Below, piece after piece: positions 8,777 to 16,018 of a DNA stretch of 41,091 nucleotides; position 1 is the stretch's first letter; the number at the start of each line of letters is the position of its first letter. This stretch comes from Planctomycetota bacterium (GTDB lineage: Bacteria > Planctomycetota > Phycisphaerae > Sedimentisphaerales > Anaerobacaceae), in the NCBI GenBank assembly GCA_019456195.1, contig VRUK01000022.1, forward strand, positions 18,400 to 59,490, read 5' to 3'. The position numbers and the translations under genes are program-made. The notes beneath the pieces were generated by a model, which was not told the DNA's origin, did no database searches, and saw only the letters and a program-made list of their open reading frames with translations.

Positions 8777-10117
8777 CTATGTATCCCTTTGGCGGCGAAC
8801 AAAAGACCAGATGTAATAGACCGGGATACCTAAGAGTATGCTGCCGAGACTGTAAATCGAAGGTTTCGGCCACTCCTTGAATGCAAACACTGCCATGAAG
8901 AGGATTACAGCCATGAAGATCGCCGGAACAACAGGATATCCGGGCACGCAAAATGGTCTTTCCATATCCGGCCGGCGCAACCGAAGAACATAAACCGCAC
9001 CGACAAAAAGTAGCGCAAAGAGCGATAAGCCCACCGAGGCATACCTGTACAAGTTCTGAAAATCCGTCACGAACAGAATAATTACCGCGCACAAACTCTG
9101 TAAGAGCATTGCGTAAACAGGAACCCGCCCCTTTGAGCTGATACGCCCCGCTATGGATGGAAACAATCCGTCCCTTGCCATGGCGTAGTAAATCCGCGGG
9201 CCGGTAATAACGAAAGCACTCACGGTAGCCAAAAACGCCAATCCTAACAAAACGGAGAAAACATTGGAGGCTCTCGATCCAAAAAGATTTCCGACCGCCA
9301 GTTTGGGAACCAGTTCCGCATTGTCAAATCCCACATCAGCCAAAGGTACCGCATAAGCAAAAACAAGATTCAGAGCCAGATACAAAACAACTACCAATCC
9401 GGCGCCAAGCAGCAGCGACTGCGGAAGAATTTTGGCCGGGTTCTTAACCTCGCCGGCCAGATAGCTGGCGGCGTTCCAGCCGCTGTAAGCAAACATAACA
9501 TAGAACAACTGTGTAACCGCAGTCCCAAACTTGACCTTTCCTATCGACTGCCCTGCCGAAAGGTTTGCCAGTTGTCCCCCACCGAACAGAAACGCCAACA
9601 CGATCAGAAGCACGAACAAGCCGAATTTGAGAACCGTCGTGAAATTTTGCGTCCAGGCGGACTGACGATGACCGGCGAGATTGGGCAGCGTAACCGCTAC
9701 GATAATAGCAGCAGCAGTCATTTTGATAATGAGGCCGGATTCCTTCTCGGCCAATCCGAATGGCGTCAAAAGGTACTTAGCCGCGATATAGCCGGCCACA
9801 GCTAACGGCGCGGAAAAGCCCATAAAAAATGACGTCCAGCCGGATAGAAAAGCAGGCATAGGACCGTATGCTTCGCGAAGGTAAATATACTCTCCGCCCG
9901 ATCGGGGCAGAGCCGCTGCCAGCTCCGCCACACAAAGAGCACCGCAAATAGCCAACAATCCGCCAAGGGCCCAAAGCCCGAATATGACAGGATAGTTCTG
10001 CAGCGATGCCATCATGTATCCGGGCGAGACAAGAATTCCTGTTCCCACCATGCTGGCAATAACCACATAGGTCGAAGTCGATAGACCAAACCCCCGCTGC
10101 AATTCTTCCTTCGGCAT
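8777..10117 (-). CDS. APC-superfamily amino acid permease
   Basis: 446 aa, about 12 hydrophobic segments, the standard size for the amino acid-polyamine-organocation family. The N-terminal GTGILVSPG in the first transmembrane helix is the substrate and ion-binding signature of this family, and the GGEYIYLREAYGP stretch is typical of the LAT/YfnA-like branch. It sits in the inner membrane and probably imports or exchanges amino acids; the substrate cannot be read from sequence. An AAGGAC site precedes ATG 10117. It lies 28 bp downstream of the sugar isomerase-like gene on the same strand, so the two are probably co-transcribed, although a metabolic link is not obvious. Confidence 0.88.
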   Translation of the reverse strand: MPKEELQRGFGLSTSTYVVIASMVGTGILVSPGYMMASLQNYPVIFGLWALGGLLAICGALCVAELAAALPRSGGEYIYLREAYGPMPAFLSGWTSFFMGFSAPLAVAGYIAAKYLLTPFGLAEKESGLIIKMTAAAIIVAVTLPNLAGHRQSAWTQNFTTVLKFGLFVLLIVLAFLFGGGQLANLSAGQSIGKVKFGTAVTQLFYVMFAYSGWNAASYLAGEVKNPAKILPQSLLLGAGLVVVLYLALNLVFAYAVPLADVGFDNAELVPKLAVGNLFGSRASNVFSVLLGLAFLATVSAFVITGPRIYYAMARDGLFPSIAGRISSKGRVPVYAMLLQSLCAVIILFVTDFQNLYRYASVGLSLFALLFVGAVYVLRLRRPDMERPFCVPGYPVVPAIFMAVILFMAVFAFKEWPKPSIYSLGSILLGIPVYYIWSFVRRQRDT

Positions 10118-10145
10118 TCTTATTGTCCTTAAAATACCTTATATT

Positions 10146-11069
10146 TCACGCATTAAGAGACTTGTCCAGAAATCCGTCCCATATCCGCCGCTGTTCAATC
10201 AACGCCTGGACACGGTCGGGAACCTTATCGCTTACTTCCAGCAGTTGCCAGCCCTTCCAGCCCATTTTTACAAGCAGGTCCATTTGAAGCTGATACGGAA
10301 ATTCCGAATCTTTGAGATTATGCAAATGCAGGGTATCACCCAGAAAATCCTTGACTAAGTTGAAATTGTGCTCGAATCCGTCGCCCGCGGCATCCCTTGT
10401 ACTGGAGTTAAGCTTCAACCGAACACTCGGCTGATCAACGCGTTCCATAATCGCCCTGAGAATCGGCAGCTCGCCGACATTGCCGTGCGCTTCGAGGCGA
10501 ACCTGTTGACCATAGTCACCAGCGAATGCTCCCAAAATATTCATCGAATTGCTGATTTGCTCGATGGTCTTATCTTTCGGAACACTGTCGTGGAAACTGT
10601 TGGGAAAAACCCTGACGCCGCTGGAACCTACGTCACGGCTTAGCTTTATATAGCCCTTGGTATTTTCAATCGCCAACTCAAGCTGAGCAGCGTCCGGCGA
10701 ATCATAACGTTCACCGCTGGCAATACCGACTAACGTTACAGGGCTGTCCTCAAACTTCTTTCTTACCTCGCGGCGCTGCTGTGAGTCAAGTTCAAGCTCA
10801 ACACCGTGAGCGTATGATTGGCTGGTTCGCAGCTCAACGCCAAACGCCCTGGCCTTGCAGCAATTGGCAATCAGAGTCGGGATGTCCCAGTCTTGGCCCC
10901 ACTGATAGGTCGTAAATCCAAATCTCGTCCTGGTATTGGGATTCGACGCTGGTGTATGAAAAGTACTACTGCATGATGTTAAAGTCGCCCCGGCACATAC
11001 ACCGGCGGCAACACCGATACCATGCGACAGAAAACTCCGGCGTGAAATATTTTTCTGACTGGAAGGCAT
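10146..11069 (-). CDS. Tat-exported lipoprotein, sugar phosphate isomerase/epimerase-like
   Basis: 307 aa. The N-terminus carries a twin-arginine signal (SRRSFLSHG) and a lipobox (LTSC, Cys about 33), so the product is likely exported folded and lipid-anchored. From about residue 45 it is a xylose-isomerase-like TIM barrel (AP endonuclease 2 family): FGFTTYQWG opening, VRLEAHGN and WQLLEVSD strands with candidate metal-binding acids, and LHLHNLKD with His. This family isomerises or epimerises sugars and also includes 3-keto-sugar processing enzymes. The substrate here is unknown. AAAGGAGAAG precedes ATG 11069. It is first of a two-gene unit with the permease. Confidence 0.82.
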   Translation of the reverse strand: MPSSQKNISRRSFLSHGIGVAAGVCAGATLTSCSSTFHTPASNPNTRTRFGFTTYQWGQDWDIPTLIANCCKARAFGVELRTSQSYAHGVELELDSQQRREVRKKFEDSPVTLVGIASGERYDSPDAAQLELAIENTKGYIKLSRDVGSSGVRVFPNSFHDSVPKDKTIEQISNSMNILGAFAGDYGQQVRLEAHGNVGELPILRAIMERVDQPSVRLKLNSSTRDAAGDGFEHNFNLVKDFLGDTLHLHNLKDSEFPYQLQMDLLVKMGWKGWQLLEVSDKVPDRVQALIEQRRIWDGFLDKSLNA

Positions 11070-11199
11070 AAATCTTCTCCTTTACTAAAAAACTACGGAT
11101 ATAGACGAATTTGAAGATGAACTTTATTGCCCTTCGCAAAAAAAATCCATAAAAATATAGAAAAAAGACCGTCTGGAGTTATTTAGTCACCTGCTATAT

Positions 11200-11209
11200 G
11201 TGTTAACAC
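11200..11209. promoter_or_regulatory. GTGTTAACAC palindrome
   Basis: A perfect 10-bp palindrome just past the stop of the GNAT gene and upstream of the sugar isomerase-like gene. It could be an operator for the isomerase/permease pair or chance; no clear promoter overlaps it. Confidence 0.2.
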
Positions 11210-11214
11210 GTACT

Positions 11215-12009
11215 TTAAGACGCCTTAAGCTCTACATCGAATTCACCGAAGGAACCGATTGCTTCAAAGCCCAATTTTTCATAGCACCTGATTGCACCTG
11301 TATTGTCCGCTTTTATGTTAAGACCAATATCGTCTATTTCATTTAATAATGATTTACAAACCTTAGCGGCTGCAATTCTACCGTATCCCATGCCCCTATA
11401 ATCCGGATGCGTTGCAATGTTGCCCAAAGCGGCTACCCGATACCGGGCAGAACAAGCGTGCACACCCGCGACACTAACCAGCACACCGGACTGCCGAATG
11501 CCAAAGTATTGTTTCGTCTCCAACATCTTTGGTTCAAAAAAATTCCCGGGATAAGCCTGTTCAAAAAAGCTCGAAATTTCGCCTAAATTTGACACTGAAA
11601 GCCCTTCGGCCTCGGAGGTATCAATATTTGTTAATAGTGATTTATCCGTCAAAGCCATCCTGTCATGCCTGCCGAATGGTCGTAAATGATAACACTCCGC
11701 CAATATACTCTCCGAACCTGAAATAAGGTGGGCATGAAAACGCCTTGGTAAAATGCCAATCAAACAACGCAAAAGCTCTTCCGTATAAACGCTCTTATCA
11801 TCTTCTCCAAGGGCATGAAGACACGGTAAACTACCACCAGTGTACATCAGTGCTATGGCCCGGATACCTGTTGAGTAGGTCAAAGTATACCAAGTAGTGT
11901 ATGGCCATAAAAAATCGTCCAGGTCACCAAGACTATAAATATTAAGAAACACATTGCCGCGGAGAAACGTCTCTATCGTGCTCTTATTATGTAAACATAC
12001 CGCCTTCAT
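11215..12009 (-). CDS. GNAT-family N-acetyltransferase
   Basis: 264 aa. The C-terminal half (about 130-260) is a GNAT fold: the acetyl-CoA-binding motif A is visible as NIATHPDYRGMGYGRIAA (Q/RxxGxG/A type), followed by LNIKADNTGAIRCYEKLGF, the usual motif B. The N-terminal half is a degenerate domain of the kind found in two-domain FR47-like acetyltransferases. Cytoplasmic; it transfers an acetyl group from acetyl-CoA to an amine of unknown identity. ATG 12009 overlaps the stop of a small upstream ORF (ATGA), and AAGGGATGGG precedes it, so it is probably translated in the same unit as the HAD gene. Confidence 0.85.
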   Translation of the reverse strand: MKAVCLHNKSTIETFLRGNVFLNIYSLGDLDDFLWPYTTWYTLTYSTGIRAIALMYTGGSLPCLHALGEDDKSVYTEELLRCLIGILPRRFHAHLISGSESILAECYHLRPFGRHDRMALTDKSLLTNIDTSEAEGLSVSNLGEISSFFEQAYPGNFFEPKMLETKQYFGIRQSGVLVSVAGVHACSARYRVAALGNIATHPDYRGMGYGRIAAAKVCKSLLNEIDDIGLNIKADNTGAIRCYEKLGFEAIGSFGEFDVELKAS

Positions 12010-12113
12010 TGCCCATCCCTTTTTAACAGGTCGGCTACTGCTTCGATATGCTCGTATTCAACACCATCAAGCAAAATGACACTTTTGTTCTTTAAGGCCG
12101 TGGATAAATTCAT
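12006..12113 (-). CDS. Small ORF (35 aa, up to 60) between HAD and GNAT genes
   Basis: The frame ends at TGA 12006-12008, overlapping the GNAT start as ATGA. The likeliest start is ATG 12113 (35 aa, opening MNLSTALKNK), with GAGG about 14 nt upstream. Starts further upstream would overlap the HAD gene by up to 47 nt and give 60 aa. The sequence, with LLDGVEYEHIEAVADLL, looks like genuine protein. No family recognised. It fills the only gap in the unit, which suggests a coupling ORF. Confidence 0.4.
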   Translation of the reverse strand: MNLSTALKNKSVILLDGVEYEHIEAVADLLKRDGQ

Positions 12114-12141
12114 TAGCGGTTCATTCCTCGCTTCGGTTATT

Positions 12142-12744
12142 CTACTCAACTCCAAGCCGCGCCAGTTCATTCTTAACCTGGCTGACACTCTCGAACAGAA
12201 TTGTATTTAGCCCCGCTTGTTTTGCGCCGTTTATATACTCAGGCTTATCATCTATGAATACCGATTGGGCGGCTTTCGACCCGAGTCTCTGAACGGTAAG
12301 TTCATAGATTCTTCTCTCGGGCTTGCTCGTCCCCTCGGCACACGAAAAGACCAACACATCGAACATATCATACCCGAATTGATAAAAGTACCGCATAGCC
12401 GGCCTTTCTGTGTTGGACAAAAACGCCGTCTTATAGCCTTTTTTACGAAATCCGGCCGCTAAAAAAAACATACCTTCTCTGGGCACATAAGCCGCCTTGA
12501 ACGCATCAGCCCATAACGAAGGAACTTTCGGCTTCGATACTCCTAATCCGCCGCACATTCTTTCCCAGAACTCTTCTTCAATGATTAAACCTTTTTGAAA
12601 ATCCACTCCGAACTTATCGTACACTTTTATATAGTCTTCCTTCGAAACGGCCAAGGTCTCCGAACAATATTTAACCAAACCCGGAGCGGGATCTTCTATC
12701 AGAACACCTCCCCAATCGAATATTACAGATTCTATTACTTCCAT
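12142..12744 (-). CDS. HAD-superfamily hydrolase (subfamily IA)
   Basis: 200 aa from ATG 12744, which has AAAGGA 8 nt upstream; a TTG further upstream would add six residues and is less likely. Motif I is VIFDWGGVL, with the nucleophile Asp in the FDxGGVL form common to YihX-like sugar phosphatases and relatives. Motif II is FLSNT, motif III has the Lys in TSKPERRIY, and motif IV is VFIDDKPEYI. All four catalytic motifs are present, so it should be an active phosphatase on a small phosphorylated metabolite. First gene of the HAD / small ORF / GNAT unit. Confidence 0.87.
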   Translation of the reverse strand: MEVIESVIFDWGGVLIEDPAPGLVKYCSETLAVSKEDYIKVYDKFGVDFQKGLIIEEEFWERMCGGLGVSKPKVPSLWADAFKAAYVPREGMFFLAAGFRKKGYKTAFLSNTERPAMRYFYQFGYDMFDVLVFSCAEGTSKPERRIYELTVQRLGSKAAQSVFIDDKPEYINGAKQAGLNTILFESVSQVKNELARLGVE

Positions 12745-12791
12745 CGCAAACATCCTTTGCACAGCCGGCTTCCATTATTTTCCACATCAGG

Positions 12792-12820
12792 ACGATACAA
12801 AAGTTCAACGCACATATCAA
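12792..12820 (-). promoter_or_regulatory. Promoter candidate, TTGATA-N17-TATCGT
   Basis: Minus-strand TTGATA (12820-12815) and TATCGT (12797-12792), spaced 17, reading toward the HAD gene about 50 bp away. It is divergent from the rmuC promoter. Confidence 0.4.
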
Positions 12821-12857
12821 TATTTTTTTGTCCCAACCTTACTATCGCTATTGGTCT

Positions 12858-12886
12858 TTGACGAATAGCCCCACAGAATCTATAAT
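12858..12886 (+). promoter_or_regulatory. Near-consensus sigma70 promoter, TTGACG-N17-TATAAT
   Basis: TTGACG at 12858-12863 and a perfect TATAAT at 12881-12886 with the ideal 17-base spacer. The start point would be near 12893, about 30 nt before the rmuC ATG. Confidence 0.7.
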
Positions 12887-12923
12887 CAAACCACTTTGTA
12901 ATTTTTGATTACGGGATAAAATC

Positions 12924-14339
12924 ATGGAATATGCATTAACTTTCATAATTGGCGGAATATGTGCTGGCGCACTTGTTTTCCTTTTAAGCCATAAGAAAAT
13001 TAAGCGTTTTGAGAGTGAAATCAAAGCAGAAGCTGAAAGAAGGATTATCGCGGAGGAGAAGAGTTCTCGTATTCCTGAATTAGAATCGGCCATAAACCAA
13101 AAGGAAAACGAGAATTCCCAATTGCGTGAGGAACGTGCATCACTGAAAACATCTCTCGAAGAGCAACAAAAAGCATGGAATGAAAAACTCGCTTTGCTCA
13201 ACGACGCAAAAGAAAAACTCTCCGATGCCTTCAAGGCCCTTTCCTCCGAAGCATTAAAGAGCAATAATGCACAATTTTTGGAATTAGCAAAAACAAATCT
13301 TGAGAAATTCCAGGAAAGTGCAAGAGGTGATCTTGATAAGCGGAAACAAGCTGTAGATGAATTAATTAAACCCTTAAAGGAATCTCTCAAAAATGTAGAT
13401 GGTGCACTCAGAAATATTGAAAAGAACCACTCTTCTGTAAGAGAAAAGATTGAATCACTTCTAATTTCGGAGGTGCAACTTAAAAAGGAAACAGCCAATC
13501 TTGTAACTGCTTTACGAAGACCCACTGTTCGAGGTCGATGGGGAGAAATGCAATTACGACGTGTGGTCGAGATAGCCGGCATGGTTAATTACTGCGACTT
13601 CAGAGAACAAGAAAGTAGTTCACAAGAAGGTGGTCGTATACGTCCGGATATGATTATTAAACTACCAAACCAGAGAACAGTAGTTGTTGACTCAAAAACA
13701 CCTTTGGAAAGCTACCTAGAATCTTTGGAAACAACAGATGAAGAGATACGTAAGCAGAAACTTAAAAATCATGCACGCCTCGTACGCACACATATTCTAA
13801 ATCTCGGGGCAAAAGGCTATTGGGAGCAGTTTCAACCAACTCCCGAATTCGTTGTTATGTTTTTACCCGGCGAGATGTTCTTTAGCGCTGCTCTGGAGCA
13901 GGAACCTGGACTTATTGAGCTTGGTGCGAAAAAGCGAGTTATCCTGGCAACTCCAACCACTCTTATCTCATTGCTTAGAGCAGTAGCGTATGGGTGGCAG
14001 CAGGAACAAGTTGCTAAAAACGCTCAAAAAATAAGCGAACTGGGAAAGACACTATATGACCGAGTTCGCACATTTGTCGAACACTTCGGTGTTGTAGGCA
14101 AAAATATAGACCGCGCTTCCAAAGCATACGACGACGCCGTCGGTTCACTTGAAAAACGTGTTTTAGTGTCAGCTCGGCATTTCAAAGAACTTGGAGCAGC
14201 TTCTGGAGACGATATCGACTCACTAGATTTAATAGACAAGAAAACAAGGATGATTCAGTCACCGGAAGCTGAAGAAGATCAAAAGGAAATGAACGACAAG
14301 GTGGACAGTCAAGAACCTACGGTAAAACCGAGGGATTAA
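12924..14339 (+). CDS. rmuC: DNA recombination protein RmuC
   Basis: 471 aa, the usual RmuC length. One N-terminal membrane segment (about 5-21) is followed by a long coiled coil (about 25-180). The conserved RmuC nuclease-like domain then follows (about 185-420), with LRRPTVRGRWGEMQL, the RPDMIIKLPNQRTVVVDSK stretch and FLPGEMFFSAALEQ. RmuC restrains DNA inversions and rearrangements and is related to PD-(D/E)XK nucleases; the D-x-K of the VVVDSK strand fits that. The acidic tail after about 430 is variable in the family. It starts from its own strong promoter. TrxB follows 36 bp downstream and may be read through. Confidence 0.93.
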   Translation: MEYALTFIIGGICAGALVFLLSHKKIKRFESEIKAEAERRIIAEEKSSRIPELESAINQKENENSQLREERASLKTSLEEQQKAWNEKLALLNDAKEKLSDAFKALSSEALKSNNAQFLELAKTNLEKFQESARGDLDKRKQAVDELIKPLKESLKNVDGALRNIEKNHSSVREKIESLLISEVQLKKETANLVTALRRPTVRGRWGEMQLRRVVEIAGMVNYCDFREQESSSQEGGRIRPDMIIKLPNQRTVVVDSKTPLESYLESLETTDEEIRKQKLKNHARLVRTHILNLGAKGYWEQFQPTPEFVVMFLPGEMFFSAALEQEPGLIELGAKKRVILATPTTLISLLRAVAYGWQQEQVAKNAQKISELGKTLYDRVRTFVEHFGVVGKNIDRASKAYDDAVGSLEKRVLVSARHFKELGAASGDDIDSLDLIDKKTRMIQSPEAEEDQKEMNDKVDSQEPTVKPRD

Positions 14340-14375
14340 CCTGTGCAAATTAAGAATTAATAAAGGATATTTCTT

Positions 14376-15371
14376 ATGTCTGAAAATTACGATTGCATCA
14401 TAGTTGGTGGTGGGCCGGCCGGTCTTGCGGCGGGTCTCTACACAGCACGCGACAGAATGAAAACTTTGATACTCGAAAAATTCATGCCCGGCGGGCAAAT
14501 CATCAACACCGACAGAATCGAAAACTACCCCGGCATCGAACGCATCGACGGCGCCGGCCTTATCATGCAAATGCAGCAACAGACCGAAAGCTTCGGGGCA
14601 GAGGTAAAGACCGGCTCTGAAGTATCCGGCTTAGAGAAACTCGAAGACGGCAATATCACGGTTCATTGCAACAAGGACAAGTACACTGCAAGGGCCGTTA
14701 TTTTAACGCCCGGCAGCGACTATCGTAAACTTGGCGTCCCCGGCGAAGAAGAGTTCCGAAATGCTGGCGCGGGCGTCAGCTATTGCGGCACCTGCGATGC
14801 ACCCTTTTTTAAGGGCAAACAGGTCGTCGCCGTCGGCGGAGGAAATACCGCAGTCGAAGAAACCCTGCACCTGACCAGGTTCGCCCAAAAGGTAACAATG
14901 ATCCACCGCAGAGACGAATTCAGGGCATCCAGGGTTCTGGTTGAGGAACTGCAGGTAAAAGCAAACGAGCCCGATTCAAACCTTATAATAAAGTACGACA
15001 CCGTCGCGACCGCAATACAGGGTGATGGCAAGGCCCAGTCAATCAAGCTCAAAAACGTAAAAACAAACGCCGAAGAAGACTATCCATGCGACGGCGTTTT
15101 TATCTTTATCGGCATGGTACCCAGCACCGGCTTTCTTAAAGGCTCTGTAGAGCTTACCGAACACGGTTTTATCAAGTGCGACTGTGCATATCTGAGAACG
15201 AGTGTGCCGGGTGTCTTCGTGGCCGGCGATTGCAGAATCGGAGCGGCCATGCAGTTGGCTACCGCCGTAGGAGACGGCGTCGTCGCCGCTATGATGCTCA
15301 AGCAGTATTTCAGAGACCCGAATTGGTGGAACGAGCCGGTCAGCGAATTGCTCGGGCCCGGCGGACGCTAA
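14376..15371 (+). CDS. trxB: Thioredoxin reductase
   Basis: 331 aa. The FAD-binding GGGPAG is at 11-16, the MPGGQIINTDRIENYPG FAD stretch at about 37-53, the redox-active CGTC at 137-140 (the usual form is CATC or CVTC), and the NADPH-binding GGGNTA at 154-159. The C-terminal GVFVAGDC is the second FAD motif. The enzyme passes electrons from NADPH through FAD to thioredoxin in the cytoplasm, and its partner is encoded 167 bp downstream. The ATG was chosen by family alignment; a TAAAGGAT site lies just upstream. Confidence 0.95.
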   Translation: MSENYDCIIVGGGPAGLAAGLYTARDRMKTLILEKFMPGGQIINTDRIENYPGIERIDGAGLIMQMQQQTESFGAEVKTGSEVSGLEKLEDGNITVHCNKDKYTARAVILTPGSDYRKLGVPGEEEFRNAGAGVSYCGTCDAPFFKGKQVVAVGGGNTAVEETLHLTRFAQKVTMIHRRDEFRASRVLVEELQVKANEPDSNLIIKYDTVATAIQGDGKAQSIKLKNVKTNAEEDYPCDGVFIFIGMVPSTGFLKGSVELTEHGFIKCDCAYLRTSVPGVFVAGDCRIGAAMQLATAVGDGVVAAMMLKQYFRDPNWWNEPVSELLGPGGR

Positions 15372-15423
15372 ACCACGCAAAACAACTCGTAAATCAGCCC
15401 GCCTGCCGGTTTGTACAGTGTAA

Positions 15424-15438
15424 CAACAAATTTTGTTG
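15424..15438. promoter_or_regulatory. Palindrome CAACAAA-T-TTTGTTG overlapping the trx -35 box
   Basis: A perfect 7-bp inverted repeat with a single-base centre. Its right end covers the first three bases of the TTGACG box, the position expected of a repressor or redox-regulator operator. Confidence 0.35.
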
Positions 15439-15464
15439 ACGTCCGTAAGCTTTTCAGATATTAT
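15436..15464 (+). promoter_or_regulatory. Sigma70-like promoter of the thioredoxin gene, TTGACG-N17-TATTAT
   Basis: TTGACG at 15436-15441 and TATTAT at 15459-15464, spacer 17. The predicted start is near 15471, giving a leader of about 68 nt. Thioredoxin can therefore be transcribed independently of trxB. Confidence 0.65.
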
Positions 15465-15538
15465 GCTCGTCGAGTAAATCCGGCTTTCATAGTCGGGCGC
15501 TAATTGCTGCGAATTCTTGGCTGAAAGGATAAAATAAT

Positions 15539-15865
15539 ATGGCTGGTAATGTAATCGAATTAACCGATGCTACTTTTGACGAGACTGTTCATAGTTCCGA
15601 TGTGCCGGTGCTGGTTGATTTCTGGGCGCCCTGGTGTGGCCCCTGTAAAATGATAGCCCCGCTTATCCAGGAAATCGCAGACGAATATATAGACAAGGCC
15701 AAAATCTGCAAGCTTAATACCGACGACGCCCGCGACAGTGCAATGGAATTCGGCATCAGCGCCATACCGACAATCATTCTATTCAAGGACGGCCAGGTAC
15801 AAAAAAAATGGGTCGGCCTAACCAGCAAAAAAGACCTCGCCGCCGCAATTGACGAACAGCTGTAA
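15539..15865 (+). CDS. trxA: Thioredoxin
   Basis: 108 aa, the standard single-domain length. The active site WCGPC is at residues 32-36 after VDFWAP, and the cis-proline loop AIPTIILF follows at about 75. This is the cytoplasmic disulfide reductant recharged by the thioredoxin reductase just upstream. GAAAGGAT precedes ATG 15539. The two genes form a complete NADPH-to-disulfide pair, but trx also has its own promoter with an overlapping palindrome. Confidence 0.95.
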   Translation: MAGNVIELTDATFDETVHSSDVPVLVDFWAPWCGPCKMIAPLIQEIADEYIDKAKICKLNTDDARDSAMEFGISAIPTIILFKDGQVQKKWVGLTSKKDLAAAIDEQL

Positions 15866-15901
15866 AACTCAGCAATCTGAGCACCAATAGGAAGTGTTCA
15901 A

Positions 15902-16018
15902 ATGATTTACGAAGACCTAAAAGGAAAAAAGGTCTTGGTTAGCGGAATCGGTTCAGCAACGGCTTGTGTACGAGAGCCTAAATCCCCCCCCCCACCAAAA
16001 CGAGGAGTATCAAAGTGA
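15902..16018 (+). pseudogene. N-terminal fragment of a short-chain dehydrogenase-like gene, coupled to GH2
   Basis: ATG 15902 has AGGAAG seven bases upstream. The first 20 codons read MIYEDLKGKKVLVSGIGSA, matching the start of SDR proteins (KGKxVLVTGxxxGIG). The frame then leaves the family: the Rossmann glycine motif is broken, a run of ten C's follows, and it ends after 38 codons at TGA 16016-16018. That stop overlaps the GTG of the GH2 gene as GTGA. The most likely reading is the 5' end of an SDR gene left after a deletion, still holding its ribosome-binding site, and now possibly acting as a leader ORF that feeds ribosomes to the GH2 start. Confidence 0.5.

Noticed and set aside
12848..13582. 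244-codon frame antisense to rmuC
   Set aside because: Composition is Ser/Phe/Leu-rich, as expected from reading a Glu/Lys-rich coiled coil backwards; rmuC is unmistakable.
15866..15885. Small hairpin CTCAG-CAAT-CTGAG after thioredoxin
   Set aside because: Five base pairs and no U-run; too weak to call a terminator.
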